In this document: positions 24,173 to 37,193 of the stretch, in pieces
Numbering within the stretch: the stretch's first letter is position 1
How the letters are laid out: each line of letters starts with the position of its first letter
Source of the DNA: Romanomermis culicivorax
Lineage: Eukaryota; Nematoda; Enoplea; Mermithida; Mermithidae
Assembly (NCBI GenBank): GCA_963922205.1
Contig: CAWUHX010000123.1
Coordinates: forward strand, 124,001-188,000
DNA: 64,000 bases
Direction: 5' to 3'
Notes under the pieces: generated by a model
The model's database searches: none
Seen by the model: the letters and a program-made list of their open reading frames with translations, nothing else
Told to the model about the DNA's origin: nothing
Translations under genes and position numbers: made by a program

Positions 24173-24445
24173 CGGCAGTAAAACCACTGAAAATTTATAG
24201 AAAATCTGAATTTTTGCATTATAGGATTAATTTAGCTATTTGAAAACTCATGTTTGAGAAGAATAAATACACCGCTGTAATTAGCAAATGGAACTAAAAG
24301 ATATATTTCATTTTCAGATATAATCACTTTCTAATTTTGTCCGAAATGTGATGAAACTCTCAGGTTTTGTGTCTTAGATACTCGCGTAATTGTCAAACTT
24401 GTTCAAAAACCTTTTGGTAACTTGGGCATCGAATTTCTAATTCTA

Positions 24446-25557
24446 AAGGCCCTGTCATACTTCACCGGGTACCGCGCGGCGCCGGTTATTCTAACCATAC
24501 TGAAAAGCGGCGCCGCGTGGTACCGCGCGGTACCACCTTTGAAGTATGAATAGGTTTTTGTAATTTTTGCGGCGCCGCCATCAGGTTTCAACTGAAACGA
24601 AATTTTCGAACAAGCTATGTGTTGAAAAGTTGCAGCATACTGTTGTTGTAACATATTGTTGCATACTGTAACATCTATACATGTAGTTGAATCATATTTT
24701 TCACTTGAATGGTGAATTCTGACACTTGTCAAATTATTTTACCAAATTGATTACTTAATTTTCAATGAAGATTTACTAAGAAGTTGATCAGTTGATTTCC
24801 AATGAAGACATTAATGTGTAAAAATTATGAATATGCAAAGTAAACATGTTCCTATAGCAAGTGTACTCGCACATTTTGGTTGTGTCTTTATTCCCCCAAC
24901 GTCTCTTTTCCGCAAATATCCCGATTGTCCGAAAGTCCATATTCCCCGTAGGTCCCGATTTCCCGAATAATAAATAAATTTCCTATTTCCCCGAAAAATG
25001 CATTAGTCCCTATTCCCTGAACGTCCCGGTTTCCCGAATACTAGGGAAAGGATAGATCCACTTTGAATCTGGGTCCTGAACAGCAGGTCCGACCGGACCC
25101 AGATCAGATCTGGATCCTGTATATAGCACATATGTGAATGAATAATCGTGTATATATATTCAATTTTTCAAAATCAATTTATATAAATTGATATTTATCA
25201 GCAGTTCAAGAGCTAATCGTTGGAATGAGAAGCAAATTGAAGCAAGAGCCCAAAATCTTTAGACTCGGCATTTTTGGAAGCTTCTATCCCCAGCGTGCAG
25301 GAATAATTGATTTTTATTTTTCTTTTGCGCTTTTTATTTTTCGATTTTTTTTTTGTATTTTTCATCTTTTTTGCATTTATCGTATTTCGCATTTGTCGAG
25401 ACGAGCAATACACATTTTTTGAGAAAAGCAAAATCCAAAAGTAAAAAAGCGGCGAAGTATGACAAGCTACCGCGCGGCACCACGCGGCGCCGCTTGTTAG
25501 TATGAATTGGACAACCGGCGCCGCGCGGCGCCGAGCGGGGATGTATGACAGGGCCTT
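24446..25557. mobile_element. Nonautonomous DNA transposon with GC-palindrome subterminal regions
   Basis: AAGGCCCTGTCATAC at 24446-24460 is the exact reverse complement of GTATGACAGGGCCTT at 25543-25557. Inside each end are clusters of GC palindromes (GGCGCCG, GGTACC, CCGCGCGG), strikingly GC-rich against an AT-rich core. No transposase frame is present. No convincing target duplication was found, so the superfamily is open. Confidence 0.7.
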
Positions 25558-25589
25558 AACTACTTCATCCAGCAAAATTCCGTTTCAAA

Positions 25590-25733
25590 ACATACGGTTA
25601 TGCAAATATTCTACATACGGTTATGCAAATATTATTGGAAAACTGAAAACATACGGTTATGCAAATATTCTACATACGGTTATGCAAATATTATTGGAAA
25701 ACTGAAAACATACGGTTATGCAAATATTCTACA
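25590..25733. repeat. 59-bp tandem repeat carrying five octamer motifs
   Basis: A 59-bp unit is repeated about 2.4 times. Each unit contains two copies of CATACGGTTATGCAAATATT, so ATGCAAAT occurs five times. The open frame across it is a by-product of the repeat. Confidence 0.8.
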
Positions 25734-26296
25734 TGTTATACTTTGCTTATCAAGGCTTTGCTTGGACGGAAAATATGTCAATATGACATCATCCATATAT
25801 GTTATTGAGTGGATTATCGTGACTCTTGTTTCGGGGCAGAAATCCTGGCTGATTTGTTAGGAATTTAATAGCATGAAGTGTATCAAACGCTGTTTGATCC
25901 CCTCTTCTGAAAGTGTTGCAAGAGATAACGTGCTTTACAGTATTCACCATCCACGGTTAATTTCAAAATGACTTTGCAGGCAAACCTCGATTTAGAGTTC
26001 TGCTACAATGAACGCTTTTCCTTCAAATATAATGGCGCTCTCTTTCCTCATAATTGTGAGTGAGATTTGTAACTTGTTTCGTCAACTTGTTCTTTACAAC
26101 TTTTCTAGATAAACCCGATTGCTGTTTCATATGCCGCCAAAGGTAAGGCAAAAATTAGTTAAGCAACAACAGCTTTTGACACCAATATAGGCTTTCAAAA
26201 AATATTGGACTAGTTTATTGGAAAATGGCCCGATGGGGTGAAAAGGAGAATAATACTTGAATGATAGAAAAATGGTGGACGAGGCGTTCTATCCCA
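25734..26296. other. No gene seen
   Basis: AT-rich sequence without recognisable coding or repeat structure. Confidence 0.3.
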
Positions 26297-28460
26297 CTTG
26301 GGCGTCCGTCCTAACTTGGCGTCCAATGCTATATAAGAGCTAAATATAGAAATCTCGATTTGGCGTTCAGTGTAGACGGAAAAAAATCGTCGTTTGGCGT
26401 CTGTCCTAACTTGGCGTTCAATGCATCATAAAATCAAAGTTAAATTGATTCTTCGATTTTTCATATTTTTAGTCTTCGAGTTCATCTGCATGTGTTCTTC
26501 TTCAACTTTACTACATTTTATCTTTCTTTTTCTCCTCTGAGACTCTTTAGGTAGGTATCCCCATCTATAATTTGTGTTCTAACTGCATTAATAGATTTTA
26601 ATACGTCAACATTTTATTACAATACTATCCAAATGCAAAATCAATAAAAGAGAGTAATAGAGAAAATGGGAGGGAAAATAGAAAGAGGAAGAAAAGAGAA
26701 ACGGAAACAAAGACAAAAAATTAGACAGAAAAAGAATACAAATAAAAATAAACAAAAAATATGCAAATAAGATGAATGGGGAAAACCAAGCTACCGTACT
26801 GGAGAATCAAGTGGGGCCGCGGCCCTCTCCAACCAAGTACCATGGAGATAACCTGAGAATTGAGTAGCAAGATGGGAGTCAAAAAATCAACCATAATGAA
26901 CCCAGGAACTTATTTGTCGCATTCCTTTCAGCTATGTAAACTACAGTAAACAAACTGACAAAAATGTACAGAGCTCCAGATCACCTTTATCCATAGCTGC
27001 TCTGCCAGAGCAACGGAGCAGCAAAGCGGCTCAGAACTCTGGGATTATGAGAGTTGATCCCCAGTTTATCACGAAATTATTTTGAACTTGTTGTTTAGTC
27101 ACGTTCCTCCTTCATTCTGTCCTCTATTCTGTTTTGTTTGGGCCCTCCCCTTTACATCCTCTCTCAAAGAAAAAAGTTTAAACGAATAAATAAAAAATAA
27201 ATGAAAATAGATTATGAGAAATGAGGTAAAGAAAGAAGTAAGAAGAAAATGTGAATGAATTTCAACGATTTATCTGGTGGTCTCTTTGCTTCTCTCGATT
27301 CTCTTGGCTTCTCCAAAATCACCCGTATTTTAGAGAACAGTGCAATGGATTAACTATATTTAAAAACTGAAATTCAAATGAACATTTTTACGGGAAGTCT
27401 GTTAAATTTTGAGAACGTAAATAACTTATTCAGTTTTCGAAATTCTGGGGACCTACGAGTTTGCATGCAAAAATGTAATGTTTCTTTGTGAAACTAGTGC
27501 TTTTTTCATTGGAAAACTGTTTCTATATATAGAAAAATATGAGTAAAATTTACGCATATTGAATAACTCCTACAACTGTAATAATATGTGTATTACTCGT
27601 AAATACTCCTACAACTGTAATAATATGTGTATTACTCGTAAATACTCGTATATTACTCGTAATGTGTATTACTCGTAAATGCATATTTTTCAATAATCAA
27701 TTAGAAGTGAATTTGGGTTAATTTTGATCCAAAGCATATAATACGCCAAGTTAAGACGGACGCCAAGTTAGAACAGACGGCAAGTGTCAGGAAGACCATA
27801 ACGGTCTAAAGATACGCGTGAAAATATCAGTTTTACTGTAACGTCTTACTGTAATGTACTTCGTTTGTGTTTCATTTTGTTAATTTTGTTGTGATTAATT
27901 ACCTTCGATTTTTCTTGAATCGAAAAATAAGTTTCCAGTCATGCTATTTTTACTCATCACTGCAGCACGAAGATGTGGTGCTGAAACACGGTATCATGAA
28001 AACAGGTACTTCCTCTCAATAGAAAGTTTCGGGAAACACATGCACTAATTTGATGGATGAACTAACGTCACTGATGACTAGACTCATAGATTAGTCACAG
28101 AAGCTAAATATTGGTGCGCGAAATAGTTTTTGGTCTTTTTATTGTTTTTCGCCTGACCTGGAAGAAATTGTATTCGCGAGAGAAATTATTGCTTATAAAC
28201 TGTATTCGTTTTTATTCTTTCACATTTGCCTTACATTACTACAGTAAGATAGAGTTGTCCTATATCATTAGATTAGCTTGGGCTTTGACCTATTTCTACA
28301 TGCGTTATCCTTACAGTCCGAGTTATATCCAATCAATCAGCTCCTCATAACTAATCAGTGTGTAACACAAGTTAGACGCCAAGTTAAGACATAAAATGGA
28401 CGCCAACATGGGACTAATACGCCATGTTAGGACGGACTCCAAGTTCAGACAATCGGACAA
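26297..28460. repeat. Foldback-type repeat with GGCGTCC/GGACGCC clusters
   Basis: The left cluster (26297-26425) repeats GGCGTCCGTCCTAACTTGGC four times with variation. Inverted copies (CGCCAAGTTAAGACGGACGCC type) lie at 27735-27785 and again at 28371-28450. This suggests a nonautonomous element, or two nested ones, with multiple short inverted units. A 39-bp tandem duplication (ACTCCTACAACTGTAATAAT start) lies inside at 27566-27645. No transposase was recognised. Confidence 0.55.
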
Positions 28461-29779
28461 GGTGGCAAACGAGGTGAACAAGAAAAATGTCTTTCCAAAA
28501 AAATTTCAAAGAACTCACTCAAAAAAATTGGACAAGATTCTTCACTTAGAAAAGTGGTAAATGGGCACTTTTGCATTTTATTTTATCTTTGAAAAAATAT
28601 ATTCTACAGTTTCGTGCATAATTCCCCAAGTACTTTTTCATTAGTTCCGCTGAAAATTAGAAATTTCGATACCTCACCAAATTCGGGTGGGGGATGGTAA
28701 AACGACAAATCAGGTGGCCCAGGTCCAGATACCCGAAAATTTCTTGCTTTGCCAATAAAAAATCACATTTTTCTGAAAAATAAGGGGGCTAGTTTAGGCG
28801 AGAGATAGGGGGATCACCAACCCTTGGTATGGGGTTCCCTTCAGTCGTGCCTATTACATGTCCGCTAAATAGTACTAAACATTTTCGTTTTTAAGCACAG
28901 AAAAAAATTTAAATTTCACAATTTTGGGGAAGCCATTCTTCCAAAATCTGCCAAAATTTCATCATTTTTGCCAAAACCCAGATAAAAAAATCAGTCTAGC
29001 AAGGACTGGCCAGCTATAGGTTTGAGTTCGACCAGAGGGTTTATCACACTCCCCCTGAACCCAATGTTCAGACTTGCAAATCTACTTCTGCTGCATACCA
29101 CCCTCACAATTTTTTAGCAGCAGGTTTCTTGATCTTAATCCCATATGGCTAGGCACGTGATTTCTCCAATTCCTTTTGCTGAAAATGCAAAATGTGTAAC
29201 TGTTTTGGTAAAAAATGACTGATTTTAGGCTACGATTGATGAAAATGCTTTAATGCATCACTAATTTTTTACTAATGTGTCAAAATTGGTTCTTTTTCGT
29301 AGTTCTCAATTCAAAAGTGCCATTTTTGGCACATATTTTTTATGTTGCTTTAATTTGTCACATGCTCATTTAGAGAGCAACATGTATGGAATACACGTCT
29401 AAAAATGTATACTTAAGACATGTGCCTAATATAAATGTACTAAAGATAGGTCAAATCTGCACACAAGATGTGTAATACAGTATTAATAAATCGTCCCCTG
29501 GATGATGGAAGGGCCTAAATGCATCTTCTTGGGGAAATGGAGTTAGATCTGACTGTGACACATTATGTTCTCTTAGCATAACTTTTCAAATAAGCCCTGC
29601 CACGTTATAAAAATACAAATTAGCTGCTTAAGGGTTAAAAACTGGTGCTCAAAAAGCATCTTTTGTGTAGCCGTTCATACTTGAGAATGTGATTCCATCA
29701 GAAACTCCACAACTGTACTCTTGGCATTCAGTGGATTAAATGAATATGTTTAGAGACATGTCAAATCAAATAAACACTA
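28461..29779. other. No gene; shares a segment with 34400-34610
   Basis: 28660-28860 and 34400-34610 are diverged direct copies. Both have TACCTC, a G-rich run, GGATACCCGAAAATTTC or a close variant, then another G-rich run, and they lie outside the two ends of the long inverted repeat. Nothing coding was seen. Confidence 0.4.
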
Positions 29780-32700
29780 AAAGCATACAGGCACAGACAC
29801 AATTTCTGAGAGATTCTACTTTTTTTTTACATAAGCCTATGATAAGTTGAAAATTAATCATACCTCAAAATCGGATATTCTGGGTAGTTTCGTGCGCTGA
29901 GTTCCATGGTATCATTCGTTTTGCTTGTAAGGAAAAATTCCCGCAGCTACAGTATGCCAAAGTTCGAAAATTGATGATTTTTTTGCATTTTCAGTGGTCT
30001 TGCTAGCCAAGCGATATTTCACGATCGAATTGATCTTATTTAATAAATGAACATTCATTTTACAGAGGCGAGAATAGGCTCTCTTCTGATGTAACATTTA
30101 TGGTAAATAATTGCATATTACACATCGGAAGCCGCAGGATTTTATTTTCTTACATTGTAGCTCATGCATTTTTACTGCATTGGTTAAATTTCCATCAAAC
30201 TTTTGTACCGTTTTGGGGGCTGCACTGCTCTGAGGAAGGCATACTTATGAAAATTTCATAGAAATCATTGTATTTGCCAGGTGGCCCTTGTGATATATCT
30301 ATTACCTATACCGTAGAATTATCAAATAACTAATAGACTATAGTTTCATGTATTAATTGTTTCACAAGCAAACATTTTACACTCTGCAAGAAAGTTTGAA
30401 CAGTCAAAAATTCGAAGCAAAAATGAAGAAAAATTATGTTTAGAGGCACTCCCGAGCACCTTCACCTACCATGCCGCAGACTTTATTTTTTTAGTCTTCC
30501 GTTCATACATTCCTACAGTAGCTGTAAAAGTAGCATCACGATTTGAATACCCCTTGAGAAGCTACACAAATCCAAAGACAACGAAATGCTGAAAATTACT
30601 CAAAAATCAATCATTTTTTTGCATTTTTGTGTTTTTATAGAGTAGGTTCATTATATCAATACTGGAACCGAAAAATACATGGAAAAGGCCACAACTTTTC
30701 AAACATGTTGAAGAAAAACAGTGATTTCTGATTTTAACTGCATTTTCATCTACTTAGTAAATTTTGTTCAATTCCGTTGAGTCACTGATCTAAAAGGAGC
30801 ACCTTAAAAGGAGCAAAGGAGAAAACAAGCACCCCTCGACCAATCAATTTTCACCAAATTGATTCAAGTCACTGATCTAAAAGGACGATACAAGCCCCCC
30901 GCCAAATCAAACCTCACGAAGTCTATGTCATTTACCTGAAAAAGAAAAATCATAAAGCCCACTGTGTGAATAGCAGTTTGATACCAGTATTTCCAAACGC
31001 TTGTCATATACATTTAGGAACATCATCCATGTTCAAGGCTTGAACACGTGCAACATATGAAAAAAATCTCATAAGCAAATCACAAATCTAAATCAGCACT
31101 GGCGATTTTTTTTCTACTCATACAGCAAATCTTGGCAAAATTTTTGTTAGATGGCTTATTTGAAAAGAAGTGAGTACTTTGTGTTTTTTATCTACAGAAA
31201 TTTGAAGATGGAAATACTGTAATTACCAATAGCATTGCACTGCTAACATAAGCAGCAAATTGTTTACTGAAAACTAAAATATTTTCTTGTTGCAGTTGGT
31301 AATTTCTTTTTAGTCAGTTATACATATACAAGAATTGACACAATGAATCAATGTAACAAGTTTTTGTTTTCTTTATGTTTAGGGATTCGCTGTACTTGCT
31401 GACGCAATCAATTGACATCTATCTTAATTTAAAGTAAAAAATAGTTAGTCAAGTTGATATGTCATGAAAGATCTGATCATGATCTGGCAAAAGTTTCCTG
31501 TTACCTGGTCCACTAACACACTCCATTCATTTAGAAATGATCGAAGCAGTGGTCACAGTTTGGGCAAACAGAACCTCACTAGAGATTATGAAATCTATTT
31601 CTAAAATTTTGAAATGGTTAGAATAGAAAGAGTGATCATCAAGGAGTCCATATCATGAAGGAAAAATATATTAAATAGATACAACGAGTCTTCCATAATT
31701 TTGAACAAAATTTTGGCTACAAACCTGCTCCAATCATTTCAAAAAGAATGCAGTACACTGACACTTTTTCGGATATGTTCTTTTCATTTTTTTGTCATTG
31801 ATATTTTTTCATCAGACAAACTTGAGGGATGTATTCGGCTCAATTCTGATCTAAAATTTATTGCAATATGAACTGTAGGAGACCACTTCTCAACTTCAAC
31901 GACTTTCAATTGTTATTAGTGGCACGTTAGCGTCATACAAATACATAGGGGGTGCCATCATTTAACAAAAATTAATTATGATCCTACAATAAACTGCACT
32001 GTATCAAAGATGTAGTGTATCCTGAAACTAGCAATTTAAGTTACAAATCCAGGCCTTAAAATCATCAGTTTCTGCAAATTTGAAAAAACATGTAAAATAG
32101 GCAACAACATCCACCTGAATCTTGAGAACCGTTGAGCTTAAAATATAGATATTTTGTAGGTGTGCATAAGGTCGAATTTCATCAGTGAATTTTCAATCAT
32201 ATGAGGGTGTCATTGCATAAAACCTTTGCCTTAGGATTTTGAAAATCAAGCTGTTGCCACTCGATCGGCATCGAAAGGAGAATATACACTATTTCAATGA
32301 TATAATGTTGATGCTATTGTAAAATTTTAAAAATGCCAGGTTATTAGTCGCATGACAAATGGTTCGGATAACTTTAATGATAGGATCTCGAATGGTAGAG
32401 AAAATTTCGTCGGTTTTAATGTGCTGTACTTCTGGTTTGTGGATTCTGCACCATCTTTTCGGCATATGGGTAGCACTCATGGTCAACTATAGTTTGTATA
32501 TCTTCATTTTTAAATTAGGCTAATCATGAGTGCAGTATTAAGGAAAGTTTTTATTCGAAGTTTGGGTTACTATCAAGTAACCTGTTTAAAATTTCCTCAT
32601 AAATTTATCGATGAAACTCGGCCCCAATCACACCTACAAAATATCTAGATTTTGGGCCCAACAGTTTTTGAGGTTCCAGGAGGATTTTTGCCTATTTTTG

Positions 32701-34110
32701 CAGGTTTTTCCGAATATGCCGAGCCCTGTTGATTTTAAGGTTGTGGTTCCTATACTTATGTTGCTCCTTTTAGGGTATGCTACATCTTTGGTACAGTGCA
32801 CATCGCTGTAAGATTAAAAGACAATTTCCTTATATGATGGCCATACATCTATGGTTGGCGCGCGTCTTTTTATCTTTTCATTCTAATAGGTTTAGATCAT
32901 CAGACACAGACACAAAATGAATTCTGCTTAATTCTGATCGGAAGTTTACTGCAACAGTTCACACAGCGAGCGTTATGATTTATCTTTTTCAGGTGAATGA
33001 CATGGACTTTGTGATGCTTGATTAGGTGGGGGCTTGTATCATCCTCTTAGATCAGTGACTCAAAGGAATTGAACAAAATTTACCAAGCAGATGAAAATTT
33101 TCTTCAACATGTTTGAAAAGTTATGTAATGTGTTTTCCGGTTCCAGTATTGATATAATGAACCTATTCTATAAAAACACAAAAATGCCAAAGACAATTTA
33201 TTGATTTTTCACAATTTTCAAGATTTTGCTTTCTTTGGATCCATGTAGCTCCTCAAGAGGTATTCTAATCGCGATGCTGCTTCACGTCTACTGTGAGAAT
33301 GTATGAATGAAAGCATAAAAAGATAAAATTCTGCGGCATGGTAGGTGAAGGTGCTCCGGAGTGCCTCTAAGCAGGATTTTTCTTTATTTCTGCTTCTAAT
33401 TTTTGACTGTTCAAACTTTCTTGCAGGGTGTAAAATGTTTGCTTGTGAAACAATTAATACATCAAACTATAGTCTGTTAGTTATTTGATAATTCTACGGT
33501 AGGTAATAAATATATCACAAGGGGTAGACAAGGGCCACCTGTCAAATACAATAATTTCGATGAAATTTTCATAAGTATGCCTTCCTCAGAGCAGTGCAGC
33601 CCCCAAAACGGTACAAAAGTTTGATGAAAATTTAACCAATGCAGTAAAAATGCATCAGCTACAATGTAAGAAAATAAAATTCTGCGGCTTCCGACGGGAA
33701 GGTGCCCGGGAGTGCACATAAAAAAAATTTTTTCAGTTTCGGCGGCTGATTTTTGACACTTTAAACTTTATGAAAAAGTGTAAAATGCAAACCGTAAATA
33801 ATACACCGTAAGAGAGCCTATTCTCTCGTATGTAAAATGAATATTCATTCATCAAATAAGATCAATTCGATCTTGAAACGTCGCTTGGCTAGCAAGACCA
33901 CTGAAGAATGCAAAAAGATCATCAATTTTCAAGCTTTGGCATACAGCAGTGGCGCTTCGTTTACAAGCAAAACGAATGGTACCATTGAACTCAGCGCACG
34001 AAACTACCCAAAATATCTGATTTTGAGGTATAATTAATTTTTAACTTATCATAGGGAAAGTATAACGTCTCAGAAATCGTGTCACACACTATGCAGGTAT
34101 GTCAAATGTG
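29780..34110. repeat. Long inverted repeat, arms about 1.15 kb with 2-kb spacer
   Basis: Sequence 29780-30957 matches the reverse complement of 32967-34110 over nearly its whole length, with scattered mismatches and small indels. Recognisable landmarks in both arms are TTTCTGAGA, CCTATGATAAGTT, TGGCTAGCAAGACCACTGAA, GGGGGCTGCACTGCTCTGAG and the CCTGAAAAAGA edge. The spacer has no recognisable gene. It does hold a diverged copy of an arm-edge segment (31810-31880 versus 32895-32960). This looks like a large foldback element or an old inverted duplication. Confidence 0.75.
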
Positions 34111-36916
34111 CACATAAATGTCTACCAGTGGTAAACACACTTCCTGAAGATCCTGGTACCATAAAGTCAGAAAAAATTGACAATCCACGCCCGCCAAATG
34201 CCATTTTTAAACAAAATTTGGGAATTTTTCTCGATTTTTTCCATGTGGGCCAATTTTTGGGTCTCTGACTCAACCCTAGGAAATTCTTGCTGAACATGTT
34301 TGCTATTCAAGCATCAAGGTTTGTCAAAAACATGATTATGCTCACCAAAGAATACAGCTGTCTCAAATTTGAACTTGAGCATGTGGATATGTTAAATCCA
34401 TAAATGTAATACCTCGGCAAAAATGGGTGGGGAGGTCAGCCGGTCCTCCAGGTGAGTCCGGATACCCGAAAATTTCAGGTTTCTCACTAAAAAAACGTGA
34501 AAAAATGTGATTTTTTAAAAATCTTTTCCAAAAATTGGGGGGTCAAATTTGGGGTGATGGGGGTCAATAGCCCGACCTTGCTTTGGTGGGGAGGTACTTT
34601 CGCTGCTTCCAACACACAGATGATAATTTCGTTTCAGAAGCCTACAATGTTATACCACCATAGCCATACATGAAACAGGGGGAAGGCTACAGAAACCCGC
34701 CACCTAATTTTGGTTTTCAAACCCTAGGTATGGGATGACCCCCTGAGCTAAGGCCATCCAATACTACGTATAGAAGCATTTTTTGGGGAAAAGTTCAAAA
34801 TTTGATATTTTTCCGTCAAAAATAGCATGATTTGGGCCAAAAAATTGATTAAATATGCAAAAAAAAATTTGGTGCTTCACGCCGAAACAGGTACTTTTCA
34901 TGACTTTTTACAAAAGTGTAATTTTTTGACCCATTTTTCTCAACTTTTATGTGAAAAAAACGATTTTTTTCACTTGGGACCCCCCAAAACTTTTTGTTAC
35001 CCCCTAAAAAAGCCAGTTTACCCGTCCATCGGATCCCAAAATGCTGTTACATGTATAACCACACCACCAAATCCCTATTTTTAGGAAAAAATTCCCTTGA
35101 AAATTTCTTTTACTCTGTGTAACTATGTCGTTCAGTTTCCTGCTGCTGAAACCAATTTTCTCAAAAATTTTCAAAAATGATTGATTTTACCTCAAAATCA
35201 CTTCTTTTCATGAAAAATCATCAGAAAATATTTGCATGCTCTATAACTTGCCGATCGGATTTCTCATGGTCAAAAATATTTTTTCCCAAAAAATTTCAAA
35301 AATTATTGATTTTATCTCAAAATCACATTTTCTTGTAAAAAATCCCCCCAAAAACTTATTCACACTGTGTTAGTATGTGCATCAGATTTTACATAGTCAG
35401 AAACCCGTTTACCCAAAAAATACTAAAATCATTAATTTATCCTTAAGTTACTCTTTTTGGCATGTGTTTTTCACTTAAAAACTTTACCCAAATAATGCGT
35501 AATGCAAAATTGTTGAATTTTGGAATTTTTCGGACTTTGGTCACTCATATAATTCTATCAAATCGATATTTTAAAGAGATGGAAATACCTATTTTGGAGG
35601 ACTATTTAACAAAAAAATTTAGGTGAGGTCAGTTTATGAAATAAAAAGCAAATAAAATTGACATTGTTCAGTATAGGCGATTTTTCATGAAAATCGTGAT
35701 TTCCAGCTATTTTTCCTAGAATTCGCGATTTCTGGCAATTTTTCAGGAAAATCGCGATTTGCGGTGATTTTTCATGAAAATCGCGATTTGCGGTGATTTT
35801 TCGTGTAGAAAAACATTGGGAATGAGAAATGACTTATTTTATTGCTTTTAAATACCAGTTGCTGTTTTGAGAAATGAGAAATGGAGCGAGACAGCGGAGA
35901 GGAGGCAAAAATTATTCACGGCAAAAAACGAAAATCAAATCAAAAAATCTGAAATGATAGCCAAAGATGATATGCTCTTCTTGTTAGCAGAAAGAAATGA
36001 TTTTTTAGAATTTCATTTTCTTGCTTAATCTCAAGAACTGTCAACTTCCTCTCAGGTAGAGGACTGATTTTTGTCTTTCTCTTGAATGCTCGTAAATTGA
36101 AGAATGACCAACATCGGTACCACATTGTTTATATGAAGGTTTCATTGCACAACTTTTTGATTCGAATGTTGTTGAAGCTTAGTTGAGTAAACACACAATC
36201 CGGTCCTACATGGGCCAACAGAAAGTCGTAAAAATATGCTTGCTTTATAGTTTTATCAACAAATATGATTTTTGGTTTGTGTTTATACTTTCTAAGGTGC
36301 AAGTTCCATTCCCCGTCGGACATCTCAATTTGAAACAGTATTTTGTCTCAAAAGGTTTTTGACACTATATCATTGCTTTTAATATGATATTGTTGACTAT
36401 TAGAGGAATTGAACGATTTTTAAGCGTACTTTTTCCTTAGTTGAAGGCTCAAAATGATTCATCACCCATTGTGCCATAATGCATTGAAGGAACATCTTGT
36501 AATTCCATTCAGCGTTTTTTTATCACAAATAACCAAAAGTGACCTATGATTTACACTTGCCCTGTAAATAATCACATGCGAGGAATTGCCACAGAAAACG
36601 GTCAATTATCAGCCGATGCCAATACATCGATCATTTGCTACTTTCGTTCACTACCTTCATGACAAAACTGCAGAGAAAATTTTATTTTTGAAATACATGT
36701 AATAATGACTGAATTTTTATTTCGAATGTAGAATAAAATTTTTTTCCATCTGCCAGTGAAAATCATCAACTGAGTTCTTGGACCTACCCATTGATAGACA
36801 GAGGCATCCTGGATAACAAGTAGGGTCGGGTCGAATCAATAGTCTTTATTCCCTTTTGGATCGGGTCGGTCAGAAAATATCGGATAGCATACCGGGTCAA
36901 AAGGTGCCATCTCTGT
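34111..36916. other. AT-rich, gene-free stretch
   Basis: No protein family was recognised on either strand. It contains the 34400-34610 repeat copy and the 35685-35812 tandem repeat. Confidence 0.35.
35685..35812. repeat. Tandem palindromic repeat, unit about 34-36 bp
   Basis: Four units of GCGATTTxxxGTGATTTTTCATGAAAATC type follow one another. Each holds the palindrome TTTTCATGAAAA or a variant. Confidence 0.7.
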
Positions 36917-37067
36917 CGGAAAAAACTATCAGATGAGGAAAAATTTGGACTTATTGAACTTGTTCGTGAAAAACAATTCCTCTGGAACGTTTAATCACCT
37001 GATTACAAGGACATTAGGAAAAAACACCATGCCTTCAAAGAATTTCAGGAGGAACTTAATATTCGAG
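36917..37067 (+). pseudogene. MADF-domain fragment
   Basis: The frame reads KFGLIELVREKQFLWNV, then TAA at 36992-36994, then SPDYKDIRKKHHAFKEFQEEL, and ends at CGAG/GTACTG, a plausible donor site. The first helix with LIELVRE, the aromatic/Trp turn, the PDYKD motif and the second helix are the core of MADF domains, which bind DNA in regulators and in Harbinger partner proteins. The missing third helix would lie in another exon. The in-frame stop indicates a dead fragment, and it sits just upstream of a Harbinger-like foldback element. Confidence 0.6.
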
Positions 37068-37193
37068 GTACTGATTTTATGGTTTATACGTGGGGGAAAA
37101 TTATTCATAGGTATGCATTTTAGCAGAAAAATTTAAGTATTGAAGTATGAACCAACTTTGAGTATGCTGGAAGTAAATTTGCTCACCGAGCAG

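Noticed and set aside
25054-25120. Palindromic GGTCCGACCGGACC/AGATCAGATCTGGATC stretch as an operator-like site
   Set aside because: No gene is nearby and the surrounding sequence is repeat-like; it is more likely part of a transposon-like repeat.
24056-25733. CRISPR-like array
   Set aside because: The tandem repeats have no unique spacers, and the DNA is eukaryotic.
25502-25860. Frames across the 59-bp tandem repeat
   Set aside because: The repeated residues simply mirror the DNA repeat.
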